Source of the DNA: an uncultured Bacteroides sp.
GTDB taxonomy: Bacteria; Bacteroidota; Bacteroidia; Bacteroidales; UBA932
Reading direction: 5' to 3'
Length of the DNA stretch: 64,000 bases
Assembly: GCA_900546925.1 (NCBI GenBank)
Contig: UREV01000001.1
Span: forward strand, 62,001-126,000
Shown: one piece after another, positions 18,266 to 28,300 of the stretch
Layout of the letters: each line of letters starts with the position of its first letter
Position numbering within the stretch: position 1 is the stretch's first letter
The notes under the pieces: generated by a model
The model's input: the letters and a program-made list of their open reading frames with translations, nothing else
The model's database searches: none
What the model was told of the DNA's origin: nothing
Program-made: the position numbers and the translations under genes

Positions 18266-19318
18266 ATGGTACAATATCCCGGAAATTTTTGGAAGGATTA
18301 TGAACTTGTCGATTCCGGCGAGGGAGAGAAACTCGAGAGATTCGGTAATTATTATATGATAAGGCCTGAGCCCAAGGCTCTGTGGGGAAGGTCAATGTCT
18401 TTGGGTGAATGGGAGCGCATGGCGCATACTCGTTTCCGTCCGGGAGCCGGGTTTTCGAAGGCCGGCAAAGAGGACAGCGGTACGTGGGAGCGTCTTAAAC
18501 GTACTGATGACCAGTGGTATATAAAGTATCGCGGTGAACAGAAGGGTCTCGATTTTTCTTTGAGACTTGGACTTACGTCTTTCAAGCATGTAGGCGTTTT
18601 CCCGGAGCAGGCTCCGAACTGGGACTACATTTATAGGAATACTTCAGAACTCGTGGCTGCAGACCGGGCAACGGCATTGACAGAAACACAGAGGAAGGCG
18701 GCCGGGCAGACGCCGGATGGGCGCCCGAAGGTGCTGAATCTGTTCGCGTACACGGGTGGTGCGTCGTTGGCGGCGAAGGCTGCGGGGGCGGAGGTTACTC
18801 ACTTGGATTCTGTGCGTCAGGTGGTTACGTGGGCGCATGGGAATATGGATGCGAGCGGGCTGGACGGTATCAGATGGGTCGTTGAGGATGCGATGAAGTT
18901 CGCGAAGCGTGAGGCTAAGAGAGGTAATGTGTATCAGGGGATTATCCTCGATCCGCCTGCTTATGGACACGGAACGGACGGCGAAAAATGGAAGCTGGAT
19001 GAGTGTCTTTTCGAGATGATGAAGACGGTGAATGCCATTTTGGCACCGGAGAACAGTTTCCTGGTGTTGAATCTGTATTCCAACGGTTTTTCTCCGATGA
19101 TGGGGGAGACTGTTGTACGTGAGGCGTTCGGATTGCAGGAGCCGGGGTATTTCAGTACGGAACCTACTACGGCAGAGTCTGTAAGGGCTGCGTTGCGCGG
19201 AGGTCGTGTGGCTGCCAAGAGATGTACGGATTATGAGATGGAGTCTGGCGAGCTGGCGTTGAGGGACCGTTTCGGTAAAGTGTTGCCGCTCAGTATAGTA
19301 GTGAGACTTAGAAGATAA
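18266..19318 (+). CDS. RlmI/RlmK-type SAM-dependent methyltransferase (probable rRNA methylase)
   Basis: 350 residues. The N-terminal half matches the oligonucleotide-binding part of the Methyltrans_SAM family (PF10672). Motif I is LNLFAYTGGASLAAKAAGAEVTHLDSV and the catalytic-type motif is ILDPPAYGHGTDG. Such proteins methylate 23S rRNA bases, but the exact target cannot be read from sequence. It lies 27 bases after sufD and 8 before menG, so it rides on the suf transcript. Confidence 0.85.
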   Translation: MVQYPGNFWKDYELVDSGEGEKLERFGNYYMIRPEPKALWGRSMSLGEWERMAHTRFRPGAGFSKAGKEDSGTWERLKRTDDQWYIKYRGEQKGLDFSLRLGLTSFKHVGVFPEQAPNWDYIYRNTSELVAADRATALTETQRKAAGQTPDGRPKVLNLFAYTGGASLAAKAAGAEVTHLDSVRQVVTWAHGNMDASGLDGIRWVVEDAMKFAKREAKRGNVYQGIILDPPAYGHGTDGEKWKLDECLFEMMKTVNAILAPENSFLVLNLYSNGFSPMMGETVVREAFGLQEPGYFSTEPTTAESVRAALRGGRVAAKRCTDYEMESGELALRDRFGKVLPLSIVVRLRR

Positions 19319-19326
19319 TTATATAT

Positions 19327-20103
19327 ATGCCTAAGAGAGAAAAAATCCAGGAGATGTTCGACAATATCGCTCCGGAGTACGACAGGTTGAATCACATCAT
19401 GTCGCTCGACGTCGACAAAACTTGGCGTAAACGGGCATTGACCCAAATCTTCAAGCAGACTGTCGGCGAGCCGGAACTGAAGGCGGAAGGATGCGGTATG
19501 AAGGTGCTGGACATCGCGTGCGGGACGGGCGATTTTTCGATTGCGATCGCGGAGGAAATGGTCAGGAGGGCTAAGCGCTGTCATCAGCAGGGGACTGATC
19601 CGAGTTGTTGTCCCGGACACGTGACAGGTTTGGATTTGTCGTCCGGGATGTTGGAGATTATGGGTAAGAAGGTGGAGGCCAAGGGATTGCGGGATATGAT
19701 TTCGTATGAGGTCGGGGATTGTGAGCATCTTCGTTTTGATGACGGGGCTTTCGACAGGGTTACGGTGGCGTTCGGAGTGCGCAATTTCGAGAACAGGGAG
19801 GCTTGTCTGAAGGAGATGTTGAGGGTGTTGAGGCCTGGAGGAGAGCTTGTTATCCTGGAACTTTCCGTTCCGTCCAATTTCCTTATGAGATGGGCATATA
19901 ATTTGTACTTCGTTCATATCCTGCCACTTATCGGCGGTAATATTTCGGGGGACAAGTCCGCTTATCGTTATTTGCCGGCATCGGTGCTGAATTTCCCGAA
20001 GAAGCAGGTGTTTATGAACACTTTGCGGGAGTGTGGTTTCCGCAATGTCCGTCATAAGGCGTTTACTTTCGGTATCTGCAGGATGTACTGCGGGGAGAAA
20101 TAG
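19327..20103 (+). CDS. menG: Demethylmenaquinone methyltransferase (UbiE/MenG)
   Basis: 258 residues. Final methylation in menaquinone synthesis. Diagnostic N-terminus IQEMFDNIAPEYDRLNHIMSLDVDKTWRK, motif I VLDIACGTGDFSIAIAEE, then VTGLDLSSGMLE, VTVAFGVRNFENREACLKEMLRVLRPGG and VHILPLIGG. An extra stretch of about 20 residues (RRAKRCHQQGTDPSCCPG) sits after motif I, compared with the usual length of around 245. Confidence 0.94.
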   Translation: MPKREKIQEMFDNIAPEYDRLNHIMSLDVDKTWRKRALTQIFKQTVGEPELKAEGCGMKVLDIACGTGDFSIAIAEEMVRRAKRCHQQGTDPSCCPGHVTGLDLSSGMLEIMGKKVEAKGLRDMISYEVGDCEHLRFDDGAFDRVTVAFGVRNFENREACLKEMLRVLRPGGELVILELSVPSNFLMRWAYNLYFVHILPLIGGNISGDKSAYRYLPASVLNFPKKQVFMNTLRECGFRNVRHKAFTFGICRMYCGEK

Positions 20104-20121
20104 TTTTTTCGCGAAAATTAT

Positions 20122-20129
20122 TAACTTTG
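20122..20129 (+). promoter_or_regulatory. TAnnTTTG promoter of pgk
   Basis: TAACTTTG on the plus strand, 43 bases before the pgk ATG. Confidence 0.6.
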
Positions 20130-20172
20130 CATACTTAAGTAGAAAAAAGTTAAACTTAACAATATTATAGAT

Positions 20173-21444
20173 ATGGCATCAAACATCAGTTCTTACGATT
20201 TCAAAGGTAAGAAAGCTATTGTGAGAGTCGATTTCAACGTTCCTATCCAGGACGGCAAAATTACAGATGACACCCGTATCCGTGGTGCACTGCCTACTCT
20301 CAAACTCATTCTTGAAAAAGGTGGCTCACTCATTATCATGTCACATATGGGCAAACCTAAGGGAAAGGTTAAAGCTGAACTTTCTCTTTCTCAGATTGTG
20401 GATACTGTAAGCAAGGAGCTCGGTGTTCCTGTACAGTTCGCTTCTGACTGCCAGAAGGCTGACGCTCAGGCTGCTGCCCTCAAACCAGGTGAGGTTCTTC
20501 TTCTTGAAAACCTTCGTTTCTATCCGGAAGAGGAAGGTAAGCCAGTAGGAATTGATAAAGAGGATCCTGCATACGAAGAGGCTAAGAAGGCCATGAAGGC
20601 TTCTCAGAAGGAGTTCGCCAAGAAACTCGCTTCTTATGCTGACTGCTGGGTTATGGATGCATTCGGAACAGCTCACCGTAAACATGCTTCTACTGCAGTG
20701 ATCGCTGAATTCTTCAAACCTGAGGATCGTATGCTCGGTCTTCTTATGGAGAAAGAGGTAAAGGCTGTCAAGAATGTCCTCAGTGACATCAAACGTCCTT
20801 TCATCGCTATCATGGGTGGTTCTAAGGTTTCTACCAAGATCGGTATTATCGAGAATCTTCTCGGTAAGGTCGACAAACTCATCCTTTGCGGTGGTATGAC
20901 ATATACTTTTGCTAAAGCTCACGGTGGAGAGATCGGTGAGTCTATCGTAGAGATGGACAAGCTCGATGTAGCTCTCGACGTAGAGAAAAAGGCTAAGGAG
21001 AACGGTGTAGAGCTTATCATGGCTCCTGACGCTGTCGTTACCAATGGTCTTGATTTCGCTACAATGTCTCTCAAGCCAGGTGCAGAGATCAAGGTGGCTC
21101 CAGCTACTGCTATCCCTGCAGGTTTCGAGGGTGTAGACGCCGGTCCTGAGGCCCAGAAGAAATTCGCTGAGGCTATCAAGGGTTGCAAGACTATCCTCTG
21201 GAATGGTCCTGCAGGCGTATTCGAGTGCGACGAGTTCTGCGCCGGTTCCAAGGCTATCGGTGATGCTATCGCTGCCGCTACAGCTGAGGGTGCTTTCTCA
21301 CTCATCGGCGGTGGTGACTCAGTAGCATGCTGCACCAAGTTCGGTCTTACCGACAAAGTTTCTTACATCTCCACCGGTGGTGGCGCCCTCCTCGAGGCTA
21401 TCGAAGGCAAGGTCCTCCCGGGAGTCGCAGCTGTAGAGGAATAA
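20173..21444 (+). CDS. pgk: Phosphoglycerate kinase
   Basis: 423 residues. Glycolytic ATP-forming step, 1,3-bisphosphoglycerate to 3-phosphoglycerate. Seen are [71 protein letters not shown] and the nucleotide site [14 protein letters not shown]. Codon use is strongly biased, as in a highly expressed gene, and none of the (G/T)GTCAATG(C/T) words falls inside it. Confidence 0.98.
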   Translation: MASNISSYDFKGKKAIVRVDFNVPIQDGKITDDTRIRGALPTLKLILEKGGSLIIMSHMGKPKGKVKAELSLSQIVDTVSKELGVPVQFASDCQKADAQAAALKPGEVLLLENLRFYPEEEGKPVGIDKEDPAYEEAKKAMKASQKEFAKKLASYADCWVMDAFGTAHRKHASTAVIAEFFKPEDRMLGLLMEKEVKAVKNVLSDIKRPFIAIMGGSKVSTKIGIIENLLGKVDKLILCGGMTYTFAKAHGGEIGESIVEMDKLDVALDVEKKAKENGVELIMAPDAVVTNGLDFATMSLKPGAEIKVAPATAIPAGFEGVDAGPEAQKKFAEAIKGCKTILWNGPAGVFECDEFCAGSKAIGDAIAAATAEGAFSLIGGGDSVACCTKFGLTDKVSYISTGGGALLEAIEGKVLPGVAAVEE

Positions 21445-21452
21445 TTCTGTTA

Positions 21453-21479
21453 AGGTCAATGCCTTTTCGGCATTGGCTC
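21453..21479 (+). terminator. Hairpin after pgk built from an inverted pair of the repeated 9-bp word
   Basis: GTCAATGCC, a short TTTTC loop, then GGCATTGGC. This gives a nine-base stem with one G-U pair, starting 10 bases after the pgk stop. The left arm is a perfect copy of the genome word described in the findings and the right arm is a one-base variant. There is no U-tract directly after it. Whether it terminates transcription is open. Confidence 0.5.
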
Positions 21480-21495
21480 GAATTTGAAATAATCG

Positions 21496-21534
21496 AGGTG
21501 GTCCGGAAGTCATTTCGGGCTACCTCTTTTAGCA
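21496..21534 (+). terminator. Probable rho-independent terminator of pgk
   Basis: An imperfect stem between GAGGTGGTCCGG and TCGGGCTACCTC with a short loop, followed directly by TTTT. It fits the end of the pgk transcript. Confidence 0.5.
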
Positions 21535-21547
21535 GATTTTTTCGTGT

Positions 21548-21710
21548 ACTCCGGGCAGTGTCGAGGATGAGGTGTTGACGAGTATTCAGCAGCGTTTTTA
21601 AGGAACCTCATTTGCTTAAGTCGGAGGTTTTGGCGGATGTGAGTCGTGGCAATGCGCAGACCTCGTTTTTCAGTTTTAATCAGGAGACGAGGAATACTTG
21701 GGTGAAATAA
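21548..21710 (+). pseudogene. Possible decayed coding remnant between pgk and lgt
   Basis: Two short open stretches join if one base is shifted at a T-run near 21594: SVEDEVLTSIQQRF and then FKEPHLLKSEVLADVSR followed by GNAQTSFFSFNQETRNTWVK and a stop near 21710. The residue composition looks protein-like and the region has no start codon or promoter. I do not recognise the family. It could equally be non-coding spacer, so this is a weak call. Confidence 0.25.
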
Positions 21711-21731
21711 AGAGAAATCCGAAAATATGCG

Positions 21732-21739
21732 TAAATTTG
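21732..21739 (+). promoter_or_regulatory. TAnnTTTG promoter of lgt
   Basis: TAAATTTG on the plus strand, 73 bases before the preferred lgt start and 28 before the furthest upstream in-frame ATG at 21768. Confidence 0.55.
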
Positions 21740-21812
21740 TAAATTATTCGGTCTAACGAGGTTGTAAATGGACAGCCGGAATGGGCTATTAATATATTTA
21801 CGTATGTTCAAA

Positions 21813-22649
21813 ATGTTATTTGTCCACTGGCATGTGGATCCAGTTATTTTCCATATCGGCTCCTTCGGCCTCAGATGGTATTCCATCCTCTTCGTGTCAG
21901 GATTCATCCTCGGATGGTTCATCTTCAGAGGTTTCTTCAGACGCGAAAAAATCTCTGAAATATTATTGGATCCACTCCTATATACATTACTTATAGGAAC
22001 CATCGTAGGAGCACGCCTTGGACATTGCATCTTCTATCAGCCGGAGTACTACTTCGGAAGCTGGCAGGGATTCCTGGAGATATTCATGCCATGGAAAGGA
22101 GGTCTCGCAAGCCATGGCGGCACTATTGTGTTGTTCTTTGCAATGCTCTGGTTTGCACATCATTACGGCCGTAAAAACGGCTTCGACTTCGTATGGTTAC
22201 TTGACCATCTCTGTATAGCCGTGGCATTCGCTGCCACATTCATCCGCCTCGGAAACCTCATGAACTCAGAAATATACGGAGATGTCACCACACTTCCGTG
22301 GGGATTCATCTTTGACCTCAGAGGCGAAACGGAACCTAAACATCCGACCCAACTTTACGAAGCACTCAGCTACTTTATACTCGGAATAGGCCTCATGTAT
22401 CTGTACAAATTCAAGCTCGACAAAGTCTACAGAGGAACATTCATCGGCATATTCTTCATCGTATGTTTCGGTATGCGCTTTCTTATAGAATTTATAAAAG
22501 AACCTCAGGTGGCATTTGAGGATAATATGATTCTGAATATGGGGCAGTTGCTAAGCATTCCATTTATCCTTTTGGGCGTAGGTTTCCTTATCTACGCATA
22601 TATTAAAAAGCAGCCTGCCGAGGCCGTCCATACTCTGAAAAAGCGATAA
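21813..22649 (+). CDS. lgt: Prolipoprotein diacylglyceryl transferase
   Basis: Transfers diacylglycerol to the lipobox Cys of prolipoproteins in the inner membrane. About seven membrane segments are visible. Motifs are HVDPVIFHIGSFGLRWY at the start, LGARLGHCIFYQPEYY, the LGT signature GGLASHGGTIV, FIRLGNLMNSEIYG and HPTQLYEALSYF. The frame is open from an ATG at 21768, but homologues begin close to the ATG at 21813 (278 residues), which I prefer; 21804 is also possible. Confidence 0.94.
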   Translation: MLFVHWHVDPVIFHIGSFGLRWYSILFVSGFILGWFIFRGFFRREKISEILLDPLLYTLLIGTIVGARLGHCIFYQPEYYFGSWQGFLEIFMPWKGGLASHGGTIVLFFAMLWFAHHYGRKNGFDFVWLLDHLCIAVAFAATFIRLGNLMNSEIYGDVTTLPWGFIFDLRGETEPKHPTQLYEALSYFILGIGLMYLYKFKLDKVYRGTFIGIFFIVCFGMRFLIEFIKEPQVAFEDNMILNMGQLLSIPFILLGVGFLIYAYIKKQPAEAVHTLKKR

Positions 22650-22671
22650 ATAGATATAGAAACACGGTGCC

Positions 22672-22692
22672 AAAACAGTATTTTACTGTTTT
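22672..22692 (+). terminator. Terminator-like hairpin after lgt
   Basis: AAAACAGTA, three bases, TACTGTTTT: a perfect nine-base stem ending in a T-run, 22 bases after the lgt stop. Works in either direction. Confidence 0.7.
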
Positions 22693-22699
22693 AGGGGTA

Positions 22700-22744
22700 A
22701 TTTAGACAATAAATGTAGAGATAATCGCCATTTATTGTCTAAAT
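22700..22744. promoter_or_regulatory. Perfect 16-bp inverted repeat upstream of the efflux operon
   Basis: ATTTAGACAATAAATG and its exact reverse complement, separated by 13 bases. It lies between the lgt terminator and the efflux operon, about 70 bases before the tolC-like ATG. It has no T-tract and is separate from the terminator, so it could be a dimeric repressor operator for the efflux genes, or a second RNA hairpin. No TetR or MarR gene is adjacent. Confidence 0.5.
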
Positions 22745-22813
22745 CTGGTTTATTTTTTGCGATATTGGCCTCACGTGATTTTATTAGATAATTAATTATT
22801 GGAGTTTAATATT

Positions 22814-24295
22814 ATGAAGAAAATCTTTCCGAGATTACTGCTGATTGCAGCCTCGGTGACGATGTCCCTGAATGCAGTGGCGCAGGAAGTGGACAGCACA
22901 CAGACCGCTACGGTCATCACGTTGGACGACGCATTGAAGATCGCGTTAAGTGAAAACGCCTCAGTCAGAGTGGCTGATAAGGAAATCGAACGCGTTGGTT
23001 ACGCGAAGAAAGGATCATACGCCTCACTCTTTCCTCAGATCGATATTACCGGATCATTCATGAGGACCATCAAGAAACAGGTCATGTATATGGATATGGA
23101 CATGAGCGACTTCATGGGCGGCGGCTCATCATCAGGCTCAGGTTCTGAAGGTTCAGAAGGCGGTTCCACCGGTTCTGAAACAAGTTCCCCTATGGCAGGA
23201 ATGCCCGGCGGAGGCGGAATCGAAGTCGGCCGTTGGAATACATATAACCTCGGAGTCTCAGCATCCATGCCACTCATCAATGCCCAGCTCTGGAAGAGCC
23301 TCAAGATTTCAGGCCAGAATGTGGAACTTGCCGTAGAGAAAGCCCGTTCATCCAGATTGGACATGGTGACACAGGTTAAGCAGTCTTATTACGCCGTGCT
23401 CCTCGCCAAGGAAGCGCTCAATGTATATAAAGACGTTTATGATAATGCAGTAAAGAACTTCGAGCAGACACAGATGCGCTACAACGCACAGAAGGCATCT
23501 GAACTCGACTACACAAGAGCCAAATCCACTGTAGCGAATGCTATCCCTAACGTCTATAACGCAGAAAGCTCAGTTATCCTCGCTTTGTGGCAGCTTAAAG
23601 CCGTGATGGGTGTAAGTCTCGACCAGGATATCGACGTGGCCGGTGCTCTCGGAGATTATTCTGACACAATGGCAGCTGACAACTACAGTTCTGACGCATT
23701 GACACTCGACTATAATACAACCATGCGTCAGCTTGCCATTCAGGCAGACCAGCTCGCCGAGACCGTCAAAATGCAAAAGTATGCTTACATACCTTCATTG
23801 GCATTGACCTTCTCCTACAGTTTGAACGCGATGACTAACGACTTCAAGTTCAGCGACTACAAGTGGACTCCTTACTCTTACGTGGGGCTGAGCCTGAATA
23901 TCCCGATTTTCTCGGGCGGCAAGCGCTACAACGACGTGCGTCAGGCAAAGGCACAGGCTTCGGAACTGGCCATTCAGATGGACGACACCGAGCGACAGCT
24001 TAAGATCGCTATCCGTCGGTATCTCAACACGATGGAAACTAAAATGAAGAGTCTCGCTGCGGCCGAAGATGGAGTGGAAACCGCTCAGAAAGCTTATGAC
24101 ATCGCAGCACAGTCATACAATGTAGGACGCAGCACCATTACGGAACTTAATGATGCACAGCTTGCTCTTACTCAGTCGAAACTTGCTGTTTCTCAGAGCA
24201 TTTATGAATATGTTGTCGCCAAATCCAGCCTCGAGCAGATTCTCGGACATGACTTCATCGACGACAACGGTAACGTAGACCTTAATAACAGATAA
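22814..24295 (+). CDS. TolC-family outer-membrane efflux protein
   Basis: 493 residues from the ATG that opens the signal peptide (MKKIFPRLLLIAASVTMSLNAVAQ); an ATG 15 bases upstream would precede it. TolC fold: repeated coiled-coil hairpins (LKIALSENASVRVADKEIERVGYAKKG, QAKAQASELAIQMDDTERQLKIAIRRY) and the paired SYN.G..T..EL..AQ motif. It forms the outer-membrane exit duct of a tripartite pump with the next two genes. A Gly/Ser/Glu-rich low-complexity insert lies at about residues 98-140 in the first hairpin. Confidence 0.93.
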   Translation: MKKIFPRLLLIAASVTMSLNAVAQEVDSTQTATVITLDDALKIALSENASVRVADKEIERVGYAKKGSYASLFPQIDITGSFMRTIKKQVMYMDMDMSDFMGGGSSSGSGSEGSEGGSTGSETSSPMAGMPGGGGIEVGRWNTYNLGVSASMPLINAQLWKSLKISGQNVELAVEKARSSRLDMVTQVKQSYYAVLLAKEALNVYKDVYDNAVKNFEQTQMRYNAQKASELDYTRAKSTVANAIPNVYNAESSVILALWQLKAVMGVSLDQDIDVAGALGDYSDTMAADNYSSDALTLDYNTTMRQLAIQADQLAETVKMQKYAYIPSLALTFSYSLNAMTNDFKFSDYKWTPYSYVGLSLNIPIFSGGKRYNDVRQAKAQASELAIQMDDTERQLKIAIRRYLNTMETKMKSLAAAEDGVETAQKAYDIAAQSYNVGRSTITELNDAQLALTQSKLAVSQSIYEYVVAKSSLEQILGHDFIDDNGNVDLNNR

Positions 24296-24302
24296 TAAGA
24301 CA

Positions 24303-25337
24303 ATGAAAAATATGAATTTCAAGACTATCACTTACGTGGCTGCCGCTGTGATGGCAGCAAGCTGCGGAAACAGCAGCAATAAGACCGCTGAGCAAGTTGC
24401 TACGGCCAATGAGCCTAGACTTGTCAATGTGAAGGTAATGACTGCAGAGACTAAAGATGTTCCTCAGTCTGACGTATATTCTTCTATAGTAGAAGCTTAC
24501 GCGAAGAACAATATCGCTCCTCAGAGCCCTTCCAGAATACAGAAAATCTATGTGGAAGTCGGCGATTTCGTCAAGGCAGGCCAGATAGTTGCCAAGATGG
24601 ATGATGTCAGCCTTAACCAGTCTAAACTCTCTTTGGCAAATGACTCTTTGGAATACAGCCGTCTCAAGAAACTTTATGAGCAGGGCGGTGTTTCCAAGTC
24701 GGATTTCGACGCTATGGAGCTGAAATACAACGTGACACGCAGCCAGTATGCCAATTTACTCGAGAATACTGTTCTCCGTTCACCTGTAAATGGCGTGATC
24801 ACCGCAAGAAACTATGACAAGGGTGACATGTACGGCGGAAGCCCTATTTATGTCGTAGAGCAGATTACCCCGGTAAAATTGTATGTCGGCGTTTCAGAGT
24901 CTGATTATACGAAAGTGAAAAAGAACGATAAAGTGACATTGACAGCAGACGCCCTCCCGGGAAAGACCTTCACCGGCCGCATCGCCAGAATATTCCCGAC
25001 CATCGATCCGGCGACCCACACCTTCACTGTTGAGGTCAATGTTGCCAATGCGGATCGTGTACTCAGACCTGGCATGTATGCCCGAGTTAACATCGATTTC
25101 GGTACGAATCACAACATTGCAGTTCCTGACGATTGTATCGTAAAACAGCAGGGTTCTGGTGTTAGAAGTATTTTCGTTCTCCAGTCAGATGGTACTGTAA
25201 AAGAGTCTGTCGTAACACTTGGACGTCACTTCGGTACCGAGTATGAGATTCTTTCAGGCATATCAGAAGGTGACAAGATCGTCGTGAAGGGACAGGCAAG
25301 CCTCAAGAACGGAAGCAAGGTGAATGTGCAGGAGTAA
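24303..25337 (+). CDS. RND efflux periplasmic adaptor (membrane fusion protein), lipoprotein
   Basis: 344 residues. Lipobox AASCGN (Cys about 22). Lipoyl-like and hairpin region around residues 60-135 (APQSPSRIQKIYVEVGDFVKAGQIVAKMDD), then the beta-barrel (VKLYVGVSESDYTKVKKND) and the membrane-proximal domain with the GISEGDKIVVKGQASLKNG end typical of the HlyD/AcrA family. It links the RND pump to the TolC duct. It starts 7 bases after the upstream gene. Confidence 0.94.
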   Translation: MKNMNFKTITYVAAAVMAASCGNSSNKTAEQVATANEPRLVNVKVMTAETKDVPQSDVYSSIVEAYAKNNIAPQSPSRIQKIYVEVGDFVKAGQIVAKMDDVSLNQSKLSLANDSLEYSRLKKLYEQGGVSKSDFDAMELKYNVTRSQYANLLENTVLRSPVNGVITARNYDKGDMYGGSPIYVVEQITPVKLYVGVSESDYTKVKKNDKVTLTADALPGKTFTGRIARIFPTIDPATHTFTVEVNVANADRVLRPGMYARVNIDFGTNHNIAVPDDCIVKQQGSGVRSIFVLQSDGTVKESVVTLGRHFGTEYEILSGISEGDKIVVKGQASLKNGSKVNVQE

Positions 25338-25372
25338 TCGCCTGATTATAATGTAATTAACGAATAATTGAC

Positions 25373-28300
25373 ATGAGTATATATAGAACAGCGGTGAATA
25401 AACCGGTTACGACTGCATTGGTCTTCATAGCCTTTGCGATCTTCGGTATATTCTCGTTTATGAAAACCTCTATAGCCCAGTTCCCGGACTTCGATGCGAA
25501 CGTCATCCTCGTGATGTCTTCATATCCGGGAGCCAGTGCGGCTGATATTGAGACGAACCTGACCAAGGTTCTGGAAAACGGACTTAATGGTGTCAGTGAC
25601 CTTAAGGACATGACCTCCAAATCCAAGGAGAACATTTCTATCATCACCCTCGAGTTTAATTATGGTGTCGATATCGAAGAAGCTACAAACAACGTCCGAG
25701 ACAAACTGGACATGATTTCTTCGACATTGCCGGACCAGGCTTCGACTCCGGTGATATTCAAGTTCAGTGCGGACGATATGCCTATCCTCATTCTTTCTGC
25801 AACAGCAGATGAGAGCCTTCCTGGACTTGACAAGATTCTGGACGATAAGGTAACCACACCTCTCTCCAGAGTAAAGGGCGTAGGAACAGTATCAGTTTCA
25901 GGTGCTCCTACCCGTGAGATCCAAGTTTACTGTGATCCTAACAAGATGCAGGCTTACGGCCTTTCCATCGCAGCTGTGTCCAACATTATCTCTGCGGAAA
26001 ACCGTAACATCCCTTCGGGTAGCATCGACATTGGCTCAGAAACTTTCTCCCTCCGTATTCAGAAAGAGTTCAAGGATCCTTCGGAGTTGCTTAATATCGT
26101 CCTTGCCTATAGAAATGGTAATGCCGTCTATCTCAGGGATGTAGCTACTGTCAATGATGGTGAGCAGGAGAAAGAGCAGCAGGCCGTTACTAACGGAAAA
26201 CGCTCAGCTCAGATTGTCATTCAGAAGCAGACCGGTGCCAATACCGTAGATGTTATCAATGGTGTCTTCAAGGAAATGAAGAGCATTGAACCTACCCTTC
26301 CTTCCGATATTCATATCGAGACTGTCATCGATAGTTCAAGCAACATCATAAACAGTATCAACTCCCTTAAGGAAACCATCATAATCACATTCCTCGTCGT
26401 GATGCTTGTGGTTTATGTGTTCCTCGGAAGATGGAGAGCGACATTCATCATTATCCTTTCCATCCCTATCTCCCTCATGGCTTCACTCGTTTACTTGTTC
26501 GCTACAGGTAACACGTTGAATATCATCTCTATGTCAGCATTGTCCATCGCCATCGGTATGGTGGTCGACGACTCCATCGTGGCGCTTGAGAATATCACGA
26601 CCCATATTGAGAGGGGAGAGAAACCGAAAGAGGCTGCAGTCCATGGTACTGAAGAAGTGGGTATCTCCATAATGGCATCCACATTGACAATGCTTTGCGT
26701 GTTCCTGCCTCTTACCCTTGTCACCGGTATGTCAGGTATCATGTTCCGCCAGCTCGGATGGATCGTCAGCATCATCATGATCGTCTCCACTTGCGGTGCG
26801 CTCTGCCTTGTGCCTATGCTTTGTTCGAGAATGCTTCGTGCGGGCAGGAAGAAGAACAAACTCCATGATATCCTCTTCACGCCTATCGACAAGGGCCTCA
26901 ATGCCATATCTGAAGGATATGCAAAGGTCATCAATTGGGCGGTACGCAACAGAAAGACTGTCATCTTCGGTGCATTCGGTATCTTCCTGGCTGTAGTTCT
27001 GCTTCTCGGACCGGCTCTGAAAACCGAGTACTTCCCTCATGCCGACCAAGGTCGTCTGACTGTTTCTCTTGAGCTCAATGCCGGTACTTCTCAGGAAGTT
27101 ACAGGTGAGTTTGCAAGGAAATTCTACGACAGAGTGCGCTCCGAAGTTCCTGAAATACAGATTTGTAGTTATACTTTCGGACAGGCCGATTCTGACAACT
27201 CTTTCGCAAGTATGCAGACTAACGGTTCCAACATTATTTCCATGAACATTAACCTCGGAAGTATGGAAAACCGTAAGCGTTCTGCAAGTGAAATCGCTGA
27301 TATTATCCGTGCCGACATTAAGGAATACCCTGAAATTCACAAGGGTACCGTATCTGAAGGTATGGGTGGAATGGGTGGCGCTGCTTCCGTAGCAGTCGAG
27401 ATTTACGGCTATGATTTCCAGACCACCGACCAGATCGCCAACGAACTCCGTGACAAGATGCTCAGTAACCCTGCATTTGCACAGGTGACACTCAGCCGTG
27501 ACCAGTATACTCCTGAGTATCAGGTGGATTTCGACAGGGTCAAGCTCGCTGCCAACGGATTGAACTCTACCTCAGCAGCTGCTGCTGTAAGTGCTGCGAT
27601 GAGCGGAACAGTAGGTTCTTACTATAGAGAGGATGGTGAGGAATATGATATCCGTGTCCGTTACTCTCCAGGATTCCGAACCAGCGTTTCAGATATAGAA
27701 AATATCATCATCTACAACGGCGCCGGCAACGGAATCCGTATCAAGGATCTCGGAACCGTTATCGAAACCGAAGTTCCTCCTACCATCGAGCGTAAGAACA
27801 GACAGCGTATGATTACTGTCACAGGTATCATCGACGGTTCTCATGCGATGAGTGATGGTGTTACCGCTGCCAGCCAGATAATCAAGGATACGGACATCCC
27901 TTCAGAACTCGATGTGGTCATCGCCGGTGACTATGAGGACCAGAAGGATATGTTCGCCGACCTCATCACTCTTATGGTGCTGATTATCATTCTCGTATAC
28001 ATGGTGATGGCATCTCAGTTCGAGTCCTTCATGAGTCCGTTCGTAATCATGTTCTCCGTTCCGTTCGCATTCGTCGGCGTGATTCTCGGTTTGTGGCTCA
28101 CGAACACTGCACTCGGTGTGATGGCGATGATCGGTATTCTGATTCTTATCGGTATCGTAGTGAAGAACGGTATTGTGCTGATCGACTACCTCATCCTTCT
28201 CCGAGAGAGAGGCATGGGTATTCTCGATGCCGCTGTAGCTGCCGCACGTAGCCGTCTGCGTCCTATTCTCATGACCACTCTTACCACCGTGCTCGGTATG

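Noticed and set aside
19231..20055. 274-codon frame on the minus strand
   Set aside because: Antisense to menG; no family features.
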